This document shows, piece after piece, positions 1-11,573 of a stretch of 17,478 nucleotides of DNA. Source of the DNA: DAISLF01 sp964517345 (lineage in GTDB: Bacteria > Patescibacteriota > Gracilibacteria > Peribacterales > Peribacteraceae); contig CAZFBZ010000032.1 in NCBI GenBank assembly GCA_964517345.1, positions 1 to 17,478 on the forward strand, read 5' to 3'. The translations under genes were made by a program, and so were the position numbers. The first letter of the stretch is position 1, and each line of letters opens with the position of its first letter. Below the pieces are notes generated by a model. That model worked only from the letters and a program-made list of their open reading frames with translations, ran no database searches and was not told the DNA's origin.

Positions 1-43
1 CGATGACGGCGATCGTTCCGCCGATGGCGACTGTCAGATACAT
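1..43 (-). CDS. possible 5' end of a gene running off the window
   Basis: An ATG at 43 on the minus strand opens a frame that reads MYLTVAIGGTIAVI to the window edge. The hydrophobic start would suit a signal peptide or first membrane segment. It lies about 70 nt beyond the probable dnaE terminator and has the same orientation as dnaE. A CCTCCC tract ends 4 nt upstream of the ATG, as at several other starts here. Only 14 residues are visible, so no function can be given and the gene may be spurious. Confidence 0.3.
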   Translation of the reverse strand, partial: MYLTVAIGGTIAVI

Positions 44-110
44 GCGCGGGAGGTGAATTCCTCATTCTGCCCGGCGTGCGGATACGGTCAACGATTTGCG
101 CACCAATCCC

Positions 111-133
111 AAAAAGCGCTGCCCCAAGCGGCG
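111..133 (-). terminator. probable intrinsic terminator after dnaE
   Basis: Read on the minus strand, GCCGCT pairs with AGCGC around a TGGGGC loop, with one bulged C, and is followed directly by TTTTT. It begins about 38 nt after the dnaE stop codon and points the right way. The stem is short and imperfect, so this is a moderate call. Confidence 0.45.
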
Positions 134-170
134 TCTGGCGTCTGGACGGCCCGGCGTTCGGTGGCCGCGT

Positions 171-3944
<3,774 letters not shown>

Positions 3945-3951
3945 GCTGTCA

Positions 3952-4005
3952 TCATAGTGCGTCCCGGGCCGCTGCGTAAGCCCGCAAATCGGCGTTTTGA
4001 AGCAT
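3952..4005 (-). other. possible 17-codon leader ORF before dnaE
   Basis: Between the upstream gene (stop at 4015) and dnaE lies ATG at 4005 with AGGAG three bases upstream, one of very few Shine-Dalgarno-like sites in the window. The frame encodes 17 residues beginning MLQNADLRAY and stops at TGATGA, 7 nt before the dnaE GTG. It is out of frame with dnaE. It could be a coupling or leader ORF that brings ribosomes to the weak GTG start, or it could be chance. Confidence 0.2.
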
Positions 4006-4014
4006 TTTCTCCTG

Positions 4015-4326
4015 TCAGGCGGCGGTGCGGGTGACCGGCTCCGGAGCACGGTGCGGCTCGGCGTCGGGCAGCGGCTCCTCGAGCCGGCGCGCGTCCGGGC
4101 CCTGCTCCATCGCCGCGCGGCACTTCGCGCGGAAGTCCGTTTCCACATCGTGCAGCGCCGCGAGATCGTTGTCGTCCATGTAGACGATGTTCCCCTTGAG
4201 GATCGTCACGAGCGTGCTCTGTGTAGAGAGATTGTCCCCGTTGTTCCAGTAGTCGGCCACGAGGCGCGGCCACAACTCGGTGATCGAACGGCCATCGGAC
4301 GCGTTCATGGGCAACGATTCGCGCAT
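4015..4326 (-). CDS. small hypothetical protein between ABC-F and dnaE
   Basis: About 103 aa, not recognised. From MRESLPMNASDG the first two thirds look like a small folded domain (…LWPRLVADYWNNGDNLS, then STLVTILKGNIVYMDD and an acidic helix). The last 35 residues are Pro/Glu/Arg-rich and probably disordered. No signal peptide, membrane segment or catalytic motif is visible. ATG codons at 4407, 4326 and 4308 are possible starts. I prefer 4326 because a pyrimidine-rich tract (CCTTCCCCCGTCCCC) lies just upstream, like other starts here, and because the residues before it look non-protein-like. It lies 111 nt after ABC-F and 70 nt before dnaE on the same strand, so it may be co-transcribed with dnaE. 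Confidence 0.55.
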   Translation of the reverse strand: MRESLPMNASDGRSITELWPRLVADYWNNGDNLSTQSTLVTILKGNIVYMDDNDLAALHDVETDFRAKCRAAMEQGPDARRLEEPLPDAEPHRAPEPVTRTAA

Positions 4327-4437
4327 ACGGGGACGGGGGAAGGTATACGGGTCATGATCCCCCGTTCTCCGGGCACGGCAAACGTTCCGCCCGCTCATCC
4401 CCGGCAAATGGCAGAGGGATCAAGCCGGATTGACGTT

Positions 4438-5895
4438 TCAGATCGCCGACAAGTCCAGTTCCTCGTCCACGCGGATCTGGTTCAGGAATTCCTGATCGTG
4501 GCTGACGAGGATCAGTCCGCCTTCGTACTCGTTGATGGCTTCGGCGATCACCGGGATGTGCCGGAAGTTAATGTGGTTCGTCGGCTCGTCGAGGATCAGC
4601 AGCGTCGGCTTCTGGAGCATGAAGCGCGCGAAGCACAGCAACCCCTTCTGCCCTTCCGAGAGCGAGCCGATCTTCGTCTGCACTTTGTCGCCGGTGATGA
4701 GAAAGCGCGCCGCGGTGGCGAACACCTCCTGATGCGATGCTGTCTCCATCGCCTCCGCGAGCATGTCGTAGACCGTCATGTCGAACGGCAGGCCGGAAAA
4801 ATCCTGACGGTAGTAGCCGACCTTCACGCCGGGCGTGATGACGGCGCCGGGATCCTTGCCGCCTGCGAGCGTCTCCAGCAGGGTGCTTTTGCCGATGCCG
4901 TTGGGGCCCGTGACGAGCACCCGGTGGCGGCGGCGGAGCGTGACCTGCACGCGGCGGCGCTTGGCTTCGTGGTTCTTCACGACCGTCACCTCGGTGATCT
5001 GGGCGAGGGGCTTCGGGAACTCCTCCGCATCAATCGTGAACGGCGCGATGGTCTTGTCCTCGCGGCGCACGTCGACCTTGTTCTCCTCGGCTTCCTCGAC
5101 GGCGTCGCGCATCTTGCTCGCCAGCTTGCGCATCTTGCCTCCCTTGTGCGAGAAGAAGTTGATCTTGTCCTTCTGATCCTTGATATCTTTCTCCATGCGT
5201 GCGTTCTGGCGCTGCTCGCGCTCGATGCGCTCCTGGATCTGCTCCAGCACCGCGTAGTAGTCGCCCACGTACTGCTCGACCCCGTGCGTGTGCGCGTCCA
5301 GGTGGAGCACTCCGTGCGTGAAGGAGTTCAAGAAGTTCGCGTCGTGGGAAATGACGATGCAGGTCTTGTCGTACTCGATCAGGAACTGCGTCAGGTGGTC
5401 GATACCTGCGGCATCCAGGTTGTTGGTCGGCTCATCGAGCAGCAGGATGTCCGGATGCTGGATCAGCGCGAACGCCAGCAGCAGCCGCGCCTTCTGCCCG
5501 CCGGAGAAATCCTTCATCTTCTTGTCCTTGGGCGCGACCATGTGCACCACTTCCAGCACCTGCGCCATGCGCTTGGCGAGATCCTTGGGCTTCTCGGGGA
5601 ACGCGCGGGTGAAAAATTGCTCCACGGTCTCCTGCAGTTCCTCGTGGGGGATGATCTGCTTTCCGAGGCCGACCGTGACGCCCTTCTTGGTGTGGATCTG
5701 GCCTTCCTGCGGCTTCAGCTCCTTCATCAGCAACTTGAAGATCGTCGATTTGCCCGCGCCGTTCGGGCCCATGATCGTGATCTTGGCGTTCTCGCGCACG
5801 GAGAAGTTCGCCTCTTTGAGGATCGGTTTGCGGTGGTCGTAGTGGAAGGTCACGTCCTCGAACCGGAGGATGACGTCGCCGTGGTCGTTGGCCAT
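4438..5895 (-). CDS. ABC-F family ATP-binding protein (EttA/Uup type)
   Basis: 485 aa, a soluble tandem ATPase without membrane segments. NBD1 has Walker A GPNGAGKS (43-50), signature SGGQ (131-134), Walker B LLLDEPTNNLD (151-161) and switch His in ISHD (182-185). A basic, probably coiled-coil linker (about 215-275) follows, as expected for the ribosome-contacting arm region. NBD2 has GPNGIGKS (330-337), signature LSEGQ (412-416), LLILDEPTNH (432-441) and VSHD (464-467). ABC-F proteins bind the ribosomal E site and modulate translation or drug resistance; which branch this is cannot be told from sequence alone. It is shorter than the usual 530-640 aa. NBD2 is slightly degenerate: SEGQ in place of SGGQ, and HIN where HLD is usual. 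The ATG at 5895 follows a pyrimidine-rich stretch and lies 79 nt after the secreted-protein operon, so read-through from it is possible. Confidence 0.93.
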   Translation of the reverse strand: MANDHGDVILRFEDVTFHYDHRKPILKEANFSVRENAKITIMGPNGAGKSTIFKLLMKELKPQEGQIHTKKGVTVGLGKQIIPHEELQETVEQFFTRAFPEKPKDLAKRMAQVLEVVHMVAPKDKKMKDFSGGQKARLLLAFALIQHPDILLLDEPTNNLDAAGIDHLTQFLIEYDKTCIVISHDANFLNSFTHGVLHLDAHTHGVEQYVGDYYAVLEQIQERIEREQRQNARMEKDIKDQKDKINFFSHKGGKMRKLASKMRDAVEEAEENKVDVRREDKTIAPFTIDAEEFPKPLAQITEVTVVKNHEAKRRRVQVTLRRRHRVLVTGPNGIGKSTLLETLAGGKDPGAVITPGVKVGYYRQDFSGLPFDMTVYDMLAEAMETASHQEVFATAARFLITGDKVQTKIGSLSEGQKGLLCFARFMLQKPTLLILDEPTNHINFRHIPVIAEAINEYEGGLILVSHDQEFLNQIRVDEELDLSAI

Positions 5896-5956
5896 GGAAA
5901 AGCGGAAAGAAGCCCGTTGACGGGATCCTAGGGTAGCGACTGTGCGACTGCTTTAC

Positions 5957-5976
5957 AAAGGCTCCGGATCGCCTTT
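5957..5976 (-). terminator. weak hairpin at the end of the secreted operon
   Basis: AAAGGC (5957-5962) pairs with GCCTTT (5971-5976) around an 8-nt loop and overlaps the TAA stop of the last operon gene. There is no clear T-run after it on the minus strand, so it may attenuate rather than terminate, or be incidental. It is the only hairpin seen between the operon and the ABC-F gene. Confidence 0.25.
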
Positions 5977-7372
5977 ATTGGGACGCGGCCGCGTCCCGGC
6001 ACTGTTCCCAGCGCTGGTTATCCTCCGAATCCCCGCGGTACGCGCCGTTGGCGTAGGGGAAGCATTCATCGGAGAAGACAATCCTGAGCACCCGGTTGAG
6101 CCGCTCCGTGCACGGGCGGTCCAGACAGGAGCGCAGCAGGAAGTAGGCGAAGTCGCGGAGGAAGCCGCGCAGGCCGCCGTCCATGTTCTGGGCCAGCTGC
6201 GAGAGTTTTTCCACGGATTTCTGCAACGGCTTGAGCGAGGCAAGAACCTGCGCGTGGGCGTCGCCGCTCATGATGAACGCGCGCGCCTCGTAGCCGGCCT
6301 GTTCCGTGCTGAAGTCGCGCGTCGAGTCGCGGTTCACGCCCCGGAGCATGTTCATCATCGCCTCATCGTCCTGATCCTGCGTCGAACCGGGATCCGGGCG
6401 GTCCGCCTCCTGGTTTTGGCGCAGTTCAATGAAGCGGCTCGTCAGCCCTGTGTCATCCGGCACCACGTTGAACCATCCGCGAAGCGAATGGACAATCGCC
6501 TCCTGCGGGATCTCCTCCATGCATCCCAGAACGCGCTTGTGGACCCGGGGCTCCGCGGCAACGGGTGTGTCCGTCACCGTTCCGTCCAGGATATCGCCGA
6601 TCTGACTGAGCGTCTGGATGCCCGCCATATAGAGCGAGACTGCCTCCTGCACCTCTTCCAGCGCGTCGCGCTCGATCTCCGTCGAACGGCGCAGCGCGTC
6701 GTTCACGCCGCCGGGGAAATTCTGGAGGATGTCCTCCATCGCCTCGATGTCGCAGCCGTAGCCTTCGGGGCTCGGCGGCAGATAGTTCGTATCGAAGTAG
6801 CACACGGGCTCGGTATCGTCGGGCGCGGCCGAAGACGACGCGAATTCATCGGCCTCCTCTTCATCCTGCAGCTCCTCGGTGCCCTCGGGCTCGAAGAGCC
6901 GCGGCTCGTCCCATCCCGGATCGTCATACGTCGGATCCGTCGAGCCCCTGTCCAGCGCGTCGATGCGATCGCGGAGGAAGGAGTACAAGTCCGCCAGACG
7001 CACGACGGCTGTCACGTTGCGCTCATCGAGCGCGCGGTTGAGCTCGGAGCGCACTTCCTCCATTTTGGCTTCGATCAGCGCCGTATCCATGCGCAGGCAG
7101 GCGGTTTGATCCAGCAGGCTCTGGCTGCGTGCAAGCGCCGTCTGCGTGTTGTCGGAAGGTGCCATGATCGCCGACAGCACGTCGCGCGACCACTCGCCGA
7201 TCTGATTGAGGAAAAAATTCAGGAGCATATTGCCTTCCCACGCGTACTCGATGCCGGCGTCGGCGCGGTCCAGCACCGCCGCGACCGCAGGCGTTCCGGC
7301 GTATGTCTGCGCGGACACGGAGGGCGCGAGCAGGAGCAGAATGCCGATGAGCGGAGCAAGGAGGCGCTTCAT
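5975..7372 (-). CDS. secreted helical protein, fifth gene of exported operon
   Basis: 465 aa, family not recognised. A clear signal peptide starts MKRLLAPLIGILLLLAPSVS, with likely cleavage after the AxA-like SVSA (around 21). The mature part is rich in predicted amphipathic helix (about 75-145 and 225-265). An acidic, Ser-rich linker lies at about 160-190 (EELQDEEEADEF) and a second helical part at about 370-430. The mature chain has 8 cysteines (92, 191, 207, 284, 416, 421, 437, 458), which suggests disulfides outside the cytoplasm. There is no later membrane segment and no catalytic motif. The start overlaps the stop of the preceding gene as ATGA (4 nt), so translation is probably coupled. 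Likely a soluble or surface-associated component of the same exported complex. The function is unknown. Confidence 0.85.
   Translation of the reverse strand: MKRLLAPLIGILLLLAPSVSAQTYAGTPAVAAVLDRADAGIEYAWEGNMLLNFFLNQIGEWSRDVLSAIMAPSDNTQTALARSQSLLDQTACLRMDTALIEAKMEEVRSELNRALDERNVTAVVRLADLYSFLRDRIDALDRGSTDPTYDDPGWDEPRLFEPEGTEELQDEEEADEFASSSAAPDDTEPVCYFDTNYLPPSPEGYGCDIEAMEDILQNFPGGVNDALRRSTEIERDALEEVQEAVSLYMAGIQTLSQIGDILDGTVTDTPVAAEPRVHKRVLGCMEEIPQEAIVHSLRGWFNVVPDDTGLTSRFIELRQNQEADRPDPGSTQDQDDEAMMNMLRGVNRDSTRDFSTEQAGYEARAFIMSGDAHAQVLASLKPLQKSVEKLSQLAQNMDGGLRGFLRDFAYFLLRSCLDRPCTERLNRVLRIVFSDECFPYANGAYRGDSEDNQRWEQCRDAAASQ
5980..5997. repeat. 18-bp perfect palindrome at operon 3' end
   Basis: GGGACGCGGCCGCGTCCC is self-complementary over 18 bp and codes for part of the last residues (DAAAS) of the 465-aa protein. 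It sits next to the weak hairpin at 5957-5976. No T-run follows on either strand. It may help stabilise the 3' end of the transcript or be incidental in GC-rich coding DNA. Confidence 0.4.
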
Positions 7373-9768
7373 GGAGCGACGGGAGGAGTGGCGCAGTATC
7401 CGGTGCCGATGAGGCCCTCGCCTTCGAAATCATTGAACGGGCACATGACGCGCGGGAATTCGATCGTNNNNNNNNNNNNNNNNNNNNNNNNNNNNNNNNN
7501 NNNNNNNNNNNNNNNNNNNNNNNNNNNNNNNNNNNNNNNNNNNNNNNNNNNNNNNNNNNNNNNNNNNTCGAATGCGCAGAGCACGGGCAGGCCCTGCGGC
7601 GTCGAGCCGGTGCAGAGTGCGTCCTCCACCTGACGGACGACGAGTGCGGGGCGATAGGCGGGCAGCGCCGCGTCGGGCGACTGGATCTCGTGCGTGATGA
7701 TGAGCCCGCCCGGCTGGGGATCGGGGCGCAGACAGATATCGTGCGGGCCGTTGCTGTCGCCCACGGTGTACGTGTTGCGGCCGGCGACGGCGCGGTACCG
7801 GAACGATTCCTCCAGGCACCGGTCGAAGTAGCAGACGTTATTGCCGATCGTGTTTTCGTAGCTCACGGTCTGGTTCGGGTCGCACGTCTCGCGGCCCAGC
7901 TGTTCGGCCGCGCGCAGCTGTCCGGCCACTCGGGGGTCAGACTCCTTTCCTTCGGGCGGATCGAGTTCATCCTGGCACGTCTCGGCCATCCATTCAGGCG
8001 CGCGCTCCTTGGAGAGGGCGAACAGGTCGGAAATGTAGGCGTACTGCTGGTCGAGCGGAACTGTCTCATACGTGAACGTCGCGGGACACGATCCGTACCC
8101 GCGGTCCTGGCACGAAGAGTCCACCAGGATCTGCCAGCACGTCTCGGAATTCATCGGGATGCCGGTCGACGGCGAGATGGGATTCCCCTCAAAGATCCCG
8201 TCGGCGGCCATGGCCTCGCAGTTCGCTTTGTAGGCTTCGCCTTCGCTGTAGCAGCAGGCATCACGCTTTTGCATAAGCGTTTTTGCATCGTCTCCCGCGC
8301 CGGGCGGCGGATAGAGCAGCGTGCCGGGCGGCTGTCCGCACATCTGTCGGGCGTGGATGAGCTCATGAATCATGACGTAGGCGGGCGGCATGTCCGTCTC
8401 GTTTTTCATGAGAATGCGCACGGTGCCGTCGGGTTCCTTGGGCAGCGCCTGGCCGCCGGAGAAGGCAGTGCTGTCATCGCACCGAAGATCCACCCGGCAT
8501 TGCTTCATGGGATCGAACGTCTCTTCGTGCCAGTCGATATTCATGCACGCCTCGGGGCCTGCGGCTGTGATCTCGCGCGGTCCTTTGGCGGTACAGGCGG
8601 TGAGGATGATGGTGCCCGGCTCGGGTTCCGTCTCCTCTTCGCACTCATCGGCATTCTCGGTCGGGAGGGCGCGGCACAGGTAGCCTAGCCGCGCATAGGG
8701 TCCGGTGCAGAGGCCTCCCCCGTCCTGGGGCGGCGGCGGGTACGCTCCGCCGGGGATTGCTTCGCAGTCGGTGCCGTCCTCGCAGAGCGAGGGAAGCACG
8801 GGTTCCAGCGCGGGATTCCAGGCGACGCCGGCGTCGCCGCCGATGTCATTCCCTTCCCGTTCCAGATAGACCCAGAGCTGGATGTCTGAGGCAAGTCCAC
8901 CACTCATGGTTTTGGGGATATCGAAGACGAGCAATTCGCCGTCGCGCAGCGGGGGCGGGTCTTCCGCGAGATCGCGCACCGATTCGTGGATTGCCTGCAG
9001 GGCGCTCTCCACCTCGGGCCACCGCTTGAAGAGATACTGCCGTTCCGTGCCGTCGGGATCGGTGGCGTCCTCAAGCGGGGGCGGGAACTGCGGCACGCGC
9101 TGACCGCTCACGTAGCGATAGCCGCCCTCCGTGTAGCGCCAGACGGCCGCGACCCGTTCTTCCGGCGACAGGTTGTCGAGAGCCGACTTGAGATTCATGA
9201 CTCTCTGGAGCATGCCGGCATCCTCGGGCAGGTCGCGCATGCGGATGAGCGTGGCGGCCGCGCCCGCATTCGTATCGCCGGTGCCGGCGCGCCAGATCCG
9301 GGCAAGAGCCCGCGCGCGGTTCTGGAGACTGTCCGGCGTGTCGGTGTTTACCGGGGCATTGAGTTCGTTGCTGGCTGCGACGATCTGCATGTCGACAGCG
9401 AACGTCCGCGTGTCCATCTCGCGCTGCGCGAGGATCTGAATGGTCTCCTGCACGGTGAGACAGCTTCCGAAGACATCCAGGTCCGCCTCGGCTGTGTCTT
9501 CCTCGGTGTCCGTGGGCAGTCCGCAGAACAGCGGGTTATTCTCCAGTGCGAGCGGGATATCCTCCTCCGTCAGTTCTTTTCCCTCCGGTTCATACGAGCC
9601 GAGGATGAACGACGTGACCTCGTCATCGATCGTCTTGACGCCCTCGTGGTCGATCAGCAGGTCGCGCCGCGTGGCGTCGAGCATCCGCAGATAGAGGTCG
9701 GCGTCCGACGCATGGGCGGCCATCGGCAGCGCGATCAGCATGCCGGTGAGGAGGCGTTTAAGGCGCAT
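7369..9768 (-). CDS. secreted Cys-rich protein with HExxH metallopeptidase motif (interrupted by gap)
   Basis: About 799 codons counting 100 undetermined bases. The signal peptide is MRLKRLLTGMLIALPMAAHA, with likely cleavage after AHA (20). A helical N-terminal half (25-300) is followed by a Pro-rich, Cys-rich centre (325-430). VMIHELIHARQM follows (H468, E469, H472), and SEGEAYKANC 37-39 residues later gives a candidate third zinc ligand (E509 or E511). This is the gluzincin pattern HExxH…E, so a zinc-dependent peptidase fold is likely, though no family is recognised. I count 27 cysteines in the visible sequence, consistent with an exported, disulfide-rich protein. The start at 9768 overlaps the previous gene by 11 nt and the stop overlaps the next by 4 nt. 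After the gap the same frame resumes for 32 codons to the TGA, so the true gap length is probably 1 more than a multiple of 3. Confidence 0.85.
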   Translation of the reverse strand: MRLKRLLTGMLIALPMAAHASDADLYLRMLDATRRDLLIDHEGVKTIDDEVTSFILGSYEPEGKELTEEDIPLALENNPLFCGLPTDTEEDTAEADLDVFGSCLTVQETIQILAQREMDTRTFAVDMQIVAASNELNAPVNTDTPDSLQNRARALARIWRAGTGDTNAGAAATLIRMRDLPEDAGMLQRVMNLKSALDNLSPEERVAAVWRYTEGGYRYVSGQRVPQFPPPLEDATDPDGTERQYLFKRWPEVESALQAIHESVRDLAEDPPPLRDGELLVFDIPKTMSGGLASDIQLWVYLEREGNDIGGDAGVAWNPALEPVLPSLCEDGTDCEAIPGGAYPPPPQDGGGLCTGPYARLGYLCRALPTENADECEEETEPEPGTIILTACTAKGPREITAAGPEACMNIDWHEETFDPMKQCRVDLRCDDSTAFSGGQALPKEPDGTVRILMKNETDMPPAYVMIHELIHARQMCGQPPGTLLYPPPGAGDDAKTLMQKRDACCYSEGEAYKANCEAMAADGIFEGNPISPSTGIPMNSETCWQILVDSSCQDRGYGSCPATFTYETVPLDQQYAYISDLFALSKERAPEWMAETCQDELDPPEGKESDPRVAGQLRAAEQLGRETCDPNQTVSYENTIGNNVCYFDRCLEESFRYRAVAGRNTYTVGDSNGPHDICLRPDPQPGGLIITHEIQSPDAALPAYRPALVVRQVEDALCTGSTPQGLPVLCAFXXXXXXXXXXXXXXXXXXXXXXXXXXXXXXXXXXTIEFPRVMCPFNDFEGEGLIGTGYCATPPVAP
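7468..7567. other. assembly gap of 100 N
   Basis: Exactly 100 undetermined bases lie inside the C-terminal coding part of the 799-codon gene. The round number suggests a default scaffold gap rather than a measured length, so the protein may be longer or shorter than it appears. A local repeat that broke the assembly is one possible cause. Confidence 0.98.
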
Positions 9769-10666
9769 CGTAGGTACGGAGGGAACCGCGGGCGTTGCGG
9801 ATGCGGACCATGCAGGCGCTCGTCTCCGCGGCGAGCGACATGAGGTTGCGGATCTCGAGCGAGACGTCCTCCAGACACGTGATATTGCTGGAGAGCGGCC
9901 GCATGCGGTCGGCGGCGGCGATGTAGGTGAGCGTGCGTCGCATCGCGGGCTCGGCGAGGGTCAGCTCTTCCTCGATCACCAACTGCTCGCGCAGCGAGCG
10001 CGCGAGGACCGGTATGACGAAGATGCTGTTGTCGTCGTTGAATTCGTCCTCGTCTTTGGGCGGATATTCGAAACTCGGGTCGTCCGGTTCGGCTTCGTAG
10101 GCATCCAGCGCGTTTTGGTAATAGAGATCGCCGGCGCGGAACTGGAGCGCGCAGCGGTACGTGCGCAGGAATTCCAGCAGGATCGACGGGGCTTCCTCCT
10201 CCGTGAAGGGCACGCCGCTCTTCCACGGTTCCAGCAGCGCGGCGATGGCCTTGAGGGGGTTCGAGGCGGGCACGAACGGCTCGGCGCGGCAGATGGACGG
10301 CGGCTGGTTCATGTGGGCCCGGATGATCGCGTCAACGGCGGCGGTGTAGAAATCGCGCCATTCCTCCACGGTCGTGCGGGCCGCCTCTTCCTTTTCGTCA
10401 TCTTCGGACGAGGTGGACGACGAATCGGGGAACGTGATGGGGAACGTGAACGGGAATGCGGATTCGTCGTAATCCTCTTCAATCGGGAAGAGATCCTCGT
10501 TCATCTCGCACGCAGGCATGTCGGTCGGGGCGTCCTCGTCCGCGGCCACCTGGGCGCGGAGGTCAGCCGAAACCCTCATCAGCAGCCCGACGCACAGGAC
10601 CGCGCCGAGCGCGAGCCCGGCGGCGACCCGGCGTCTGCCGGCGGAGGAGCGGATGTCATTCGCCAT
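9758..10666 (-). CDS. exported protein with N-terminal anchor, third gene of operon
   Basis: 302 aa, not recognised. A basic N-region (RRR at 11-13) precedes a hydrophobic stretch, AAGLALGAVLCVGLLMRV (about 15-32), which is either a signal peptide or an uncleaved N-terminal anchor. An acidic, Ser-rich low-complexity segment (80-96) follows, then a mainly helical domain (98-300) with cysteines 126, 172, 264 and 285 and a second acidic insert (193-212). LRTYRCALQF (167-176) resembles LRGYKCRLEM in the next upstream gene, and both proteins end in a helical region ending near paired Cys, so the two are probably distant paralogues. The start overlaps the upstream gene by 11 nt and the stop (TAA, 9758-9760) overlaps the downstream gene by 11 nt. 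The function is unknown. Confidence 0.82.
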   Translation of the reverse strand: MANDIRSSAGRRRVAAGLALGAVLCVGLLMRVSADLRAQVAADEDAPTDMPACEMNEDLFPIEEDYDESAFPFTFPITFPDSSSTSSEDDEKEEAARTTVEEWRDFYTAAVDAIIRAHMNQPPSICRAEPFVPASNPLKAIAALLEPWKSGVPFTEEEAPSILLEFLRTYRCALQFRAGDLYYQNALDAYEAEPDDPSFEYPPKDEDEFNDDNSIFVIPVLARSLREQLVIEEELTLAEPAMRRTLTYIAAADRMRPLSSNITCLEDVSLEIRNLMSLAAETSACMVRIRNARGSLRTYDAP

Positions 10667-11573
10667 TGCACTGGGAGAGGAAGCACGGCATGCGGCCGAG
10701 TTCGCCGATCAGGGACATGGATTGCTCGATGGGTGTCAGCAGGTCGTCGTGGAAGCCGATGAGAAATTCGTCGAAGTTGCCCGCGAACTGCAGCAGGCTG
10801 CGGTACGACGCATCGTAGAAGACCGTCAGCATGTACATTTGCTTCTCTCGTTCGATGAGCTGCTCGATGAGCGGCTGGCAGTTCTCGCGGACGATCGTGT
10901 CGCTGTACGCTTCGATGTTGCGCTGCTTTTCGGCGTCGTTCTCGTCGTCATCCTCAATCAGCTCGTCGTTATCGAAGTGACACTGCGAGTACGGCTTCAT
11001 CTGCAGATCGATGCAGCCCGGCGTCTCGATGGGCTTGTAGTCGTCGGGGTTCTCGCCGTCGTCCAGGTACGAGGCGCGGACATTCCCGCAGACCATCTCC
11101 AGGCGGCACTTGTAACCGCGCAGCATCTGCGCGAGTGCCGGCACGATGTCCGAGGTGAGTGCGCCTCTCCGGTCCAGTTGTCCCAGGCGGGGCTCGCGTG
11201 GCGACGGGTTCTCGATCTCGTTCATCCCCTCCCACTCGGTCTGCCGGTTCATCTGCAGATCCGACCAGGTGGTGTTCTCGTAGCCGGGCGACGTGGAACG
11301 CCAGGTGTTGTCGCCGGTTTTGATCCAGGCGCTGCCGTCCTCGCCGTAGCGGGTGTTGCCCTTGGGTTCGTCCTCGGCGTCCGGCCGACCAAAGAGAATC
11401 TGGCGCGCGATGCGCTGCTGCTGCACGGCAGCCGCCTGCACCTGCGCGACGCAGGAGTCCGCGGCCGTGGCCTCGGGCTCGATCAGTTCCGTCGGATTGA
11501 TCTCCGCCGCGCGGGAGGGCACGGATGATGCGACGAGCGTGATGAGGGCCAGGAGGGAGAGAAAGCGTTTCAT
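10656..11573 (-). CDS. secreted helical protein, second gene of operon
   Basis: 305 aa, not recognised. The signal peptide is MKRFLSLLALITLVASSVPS, with cleavage probably after SRA (22). The mature part has a polar, Trp-containing segment (75-120), then ALAQMLRGYKCRLEM (146-160), an acidic stretch (DNDELIEDDDEND, 201-213) and a C-terminal helical region (225-300). That region ends MPCFLSQC, and the protein has 8 cysteines in all (41, 156, 162, 187, 198, 232, 297, 302). It shares its order of elements (LR-Y-C-L helix, acidic insert, four-helix-like C-terminus) with the 302-aa protein next to it. Its ATG overlaps the TGA of the 1173-aa gene (ATGA), and its own TGA overlaps the next start by 11 nt. 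It is probably a structural partner in a secreted complex. No enzymatic motif is seen. Confidence 0.83.
   Translation of the reverse strand: MKRFLSLLALITLVASSVPSRAAEINPTELIEPEATAADSCVAQVQAAAVQQQRIARQILFGRPDAEDEPKGNTRYGEDGSAWIKTGDNTWRSTSPGYENTTWSDLQMNRQTEWEGMNEIENPSPREPRLGQLDRRGALTSDIVPALAQMLRGYKCRLEMVCGNVRASYLDDGENPDDYKPIETPGCIDLQMKPYSQCHFDNDELIEDDDENDAEKQRNIEAYSDTIVRENCQPLIEQLIEREKQMYMLTVFYDASYRSLLQFAGNFDEFLIGFHDDLLTPIEQSMSLIGELGRMPCFLSQCNGE

Noticed and set aside
3997..5931. 644-codon plus-strand frame opposite the ABC-F gene
   Set aside because: Antisense shadow; the minus strand carries complete Walker A, signature and Walker B motifs twice.
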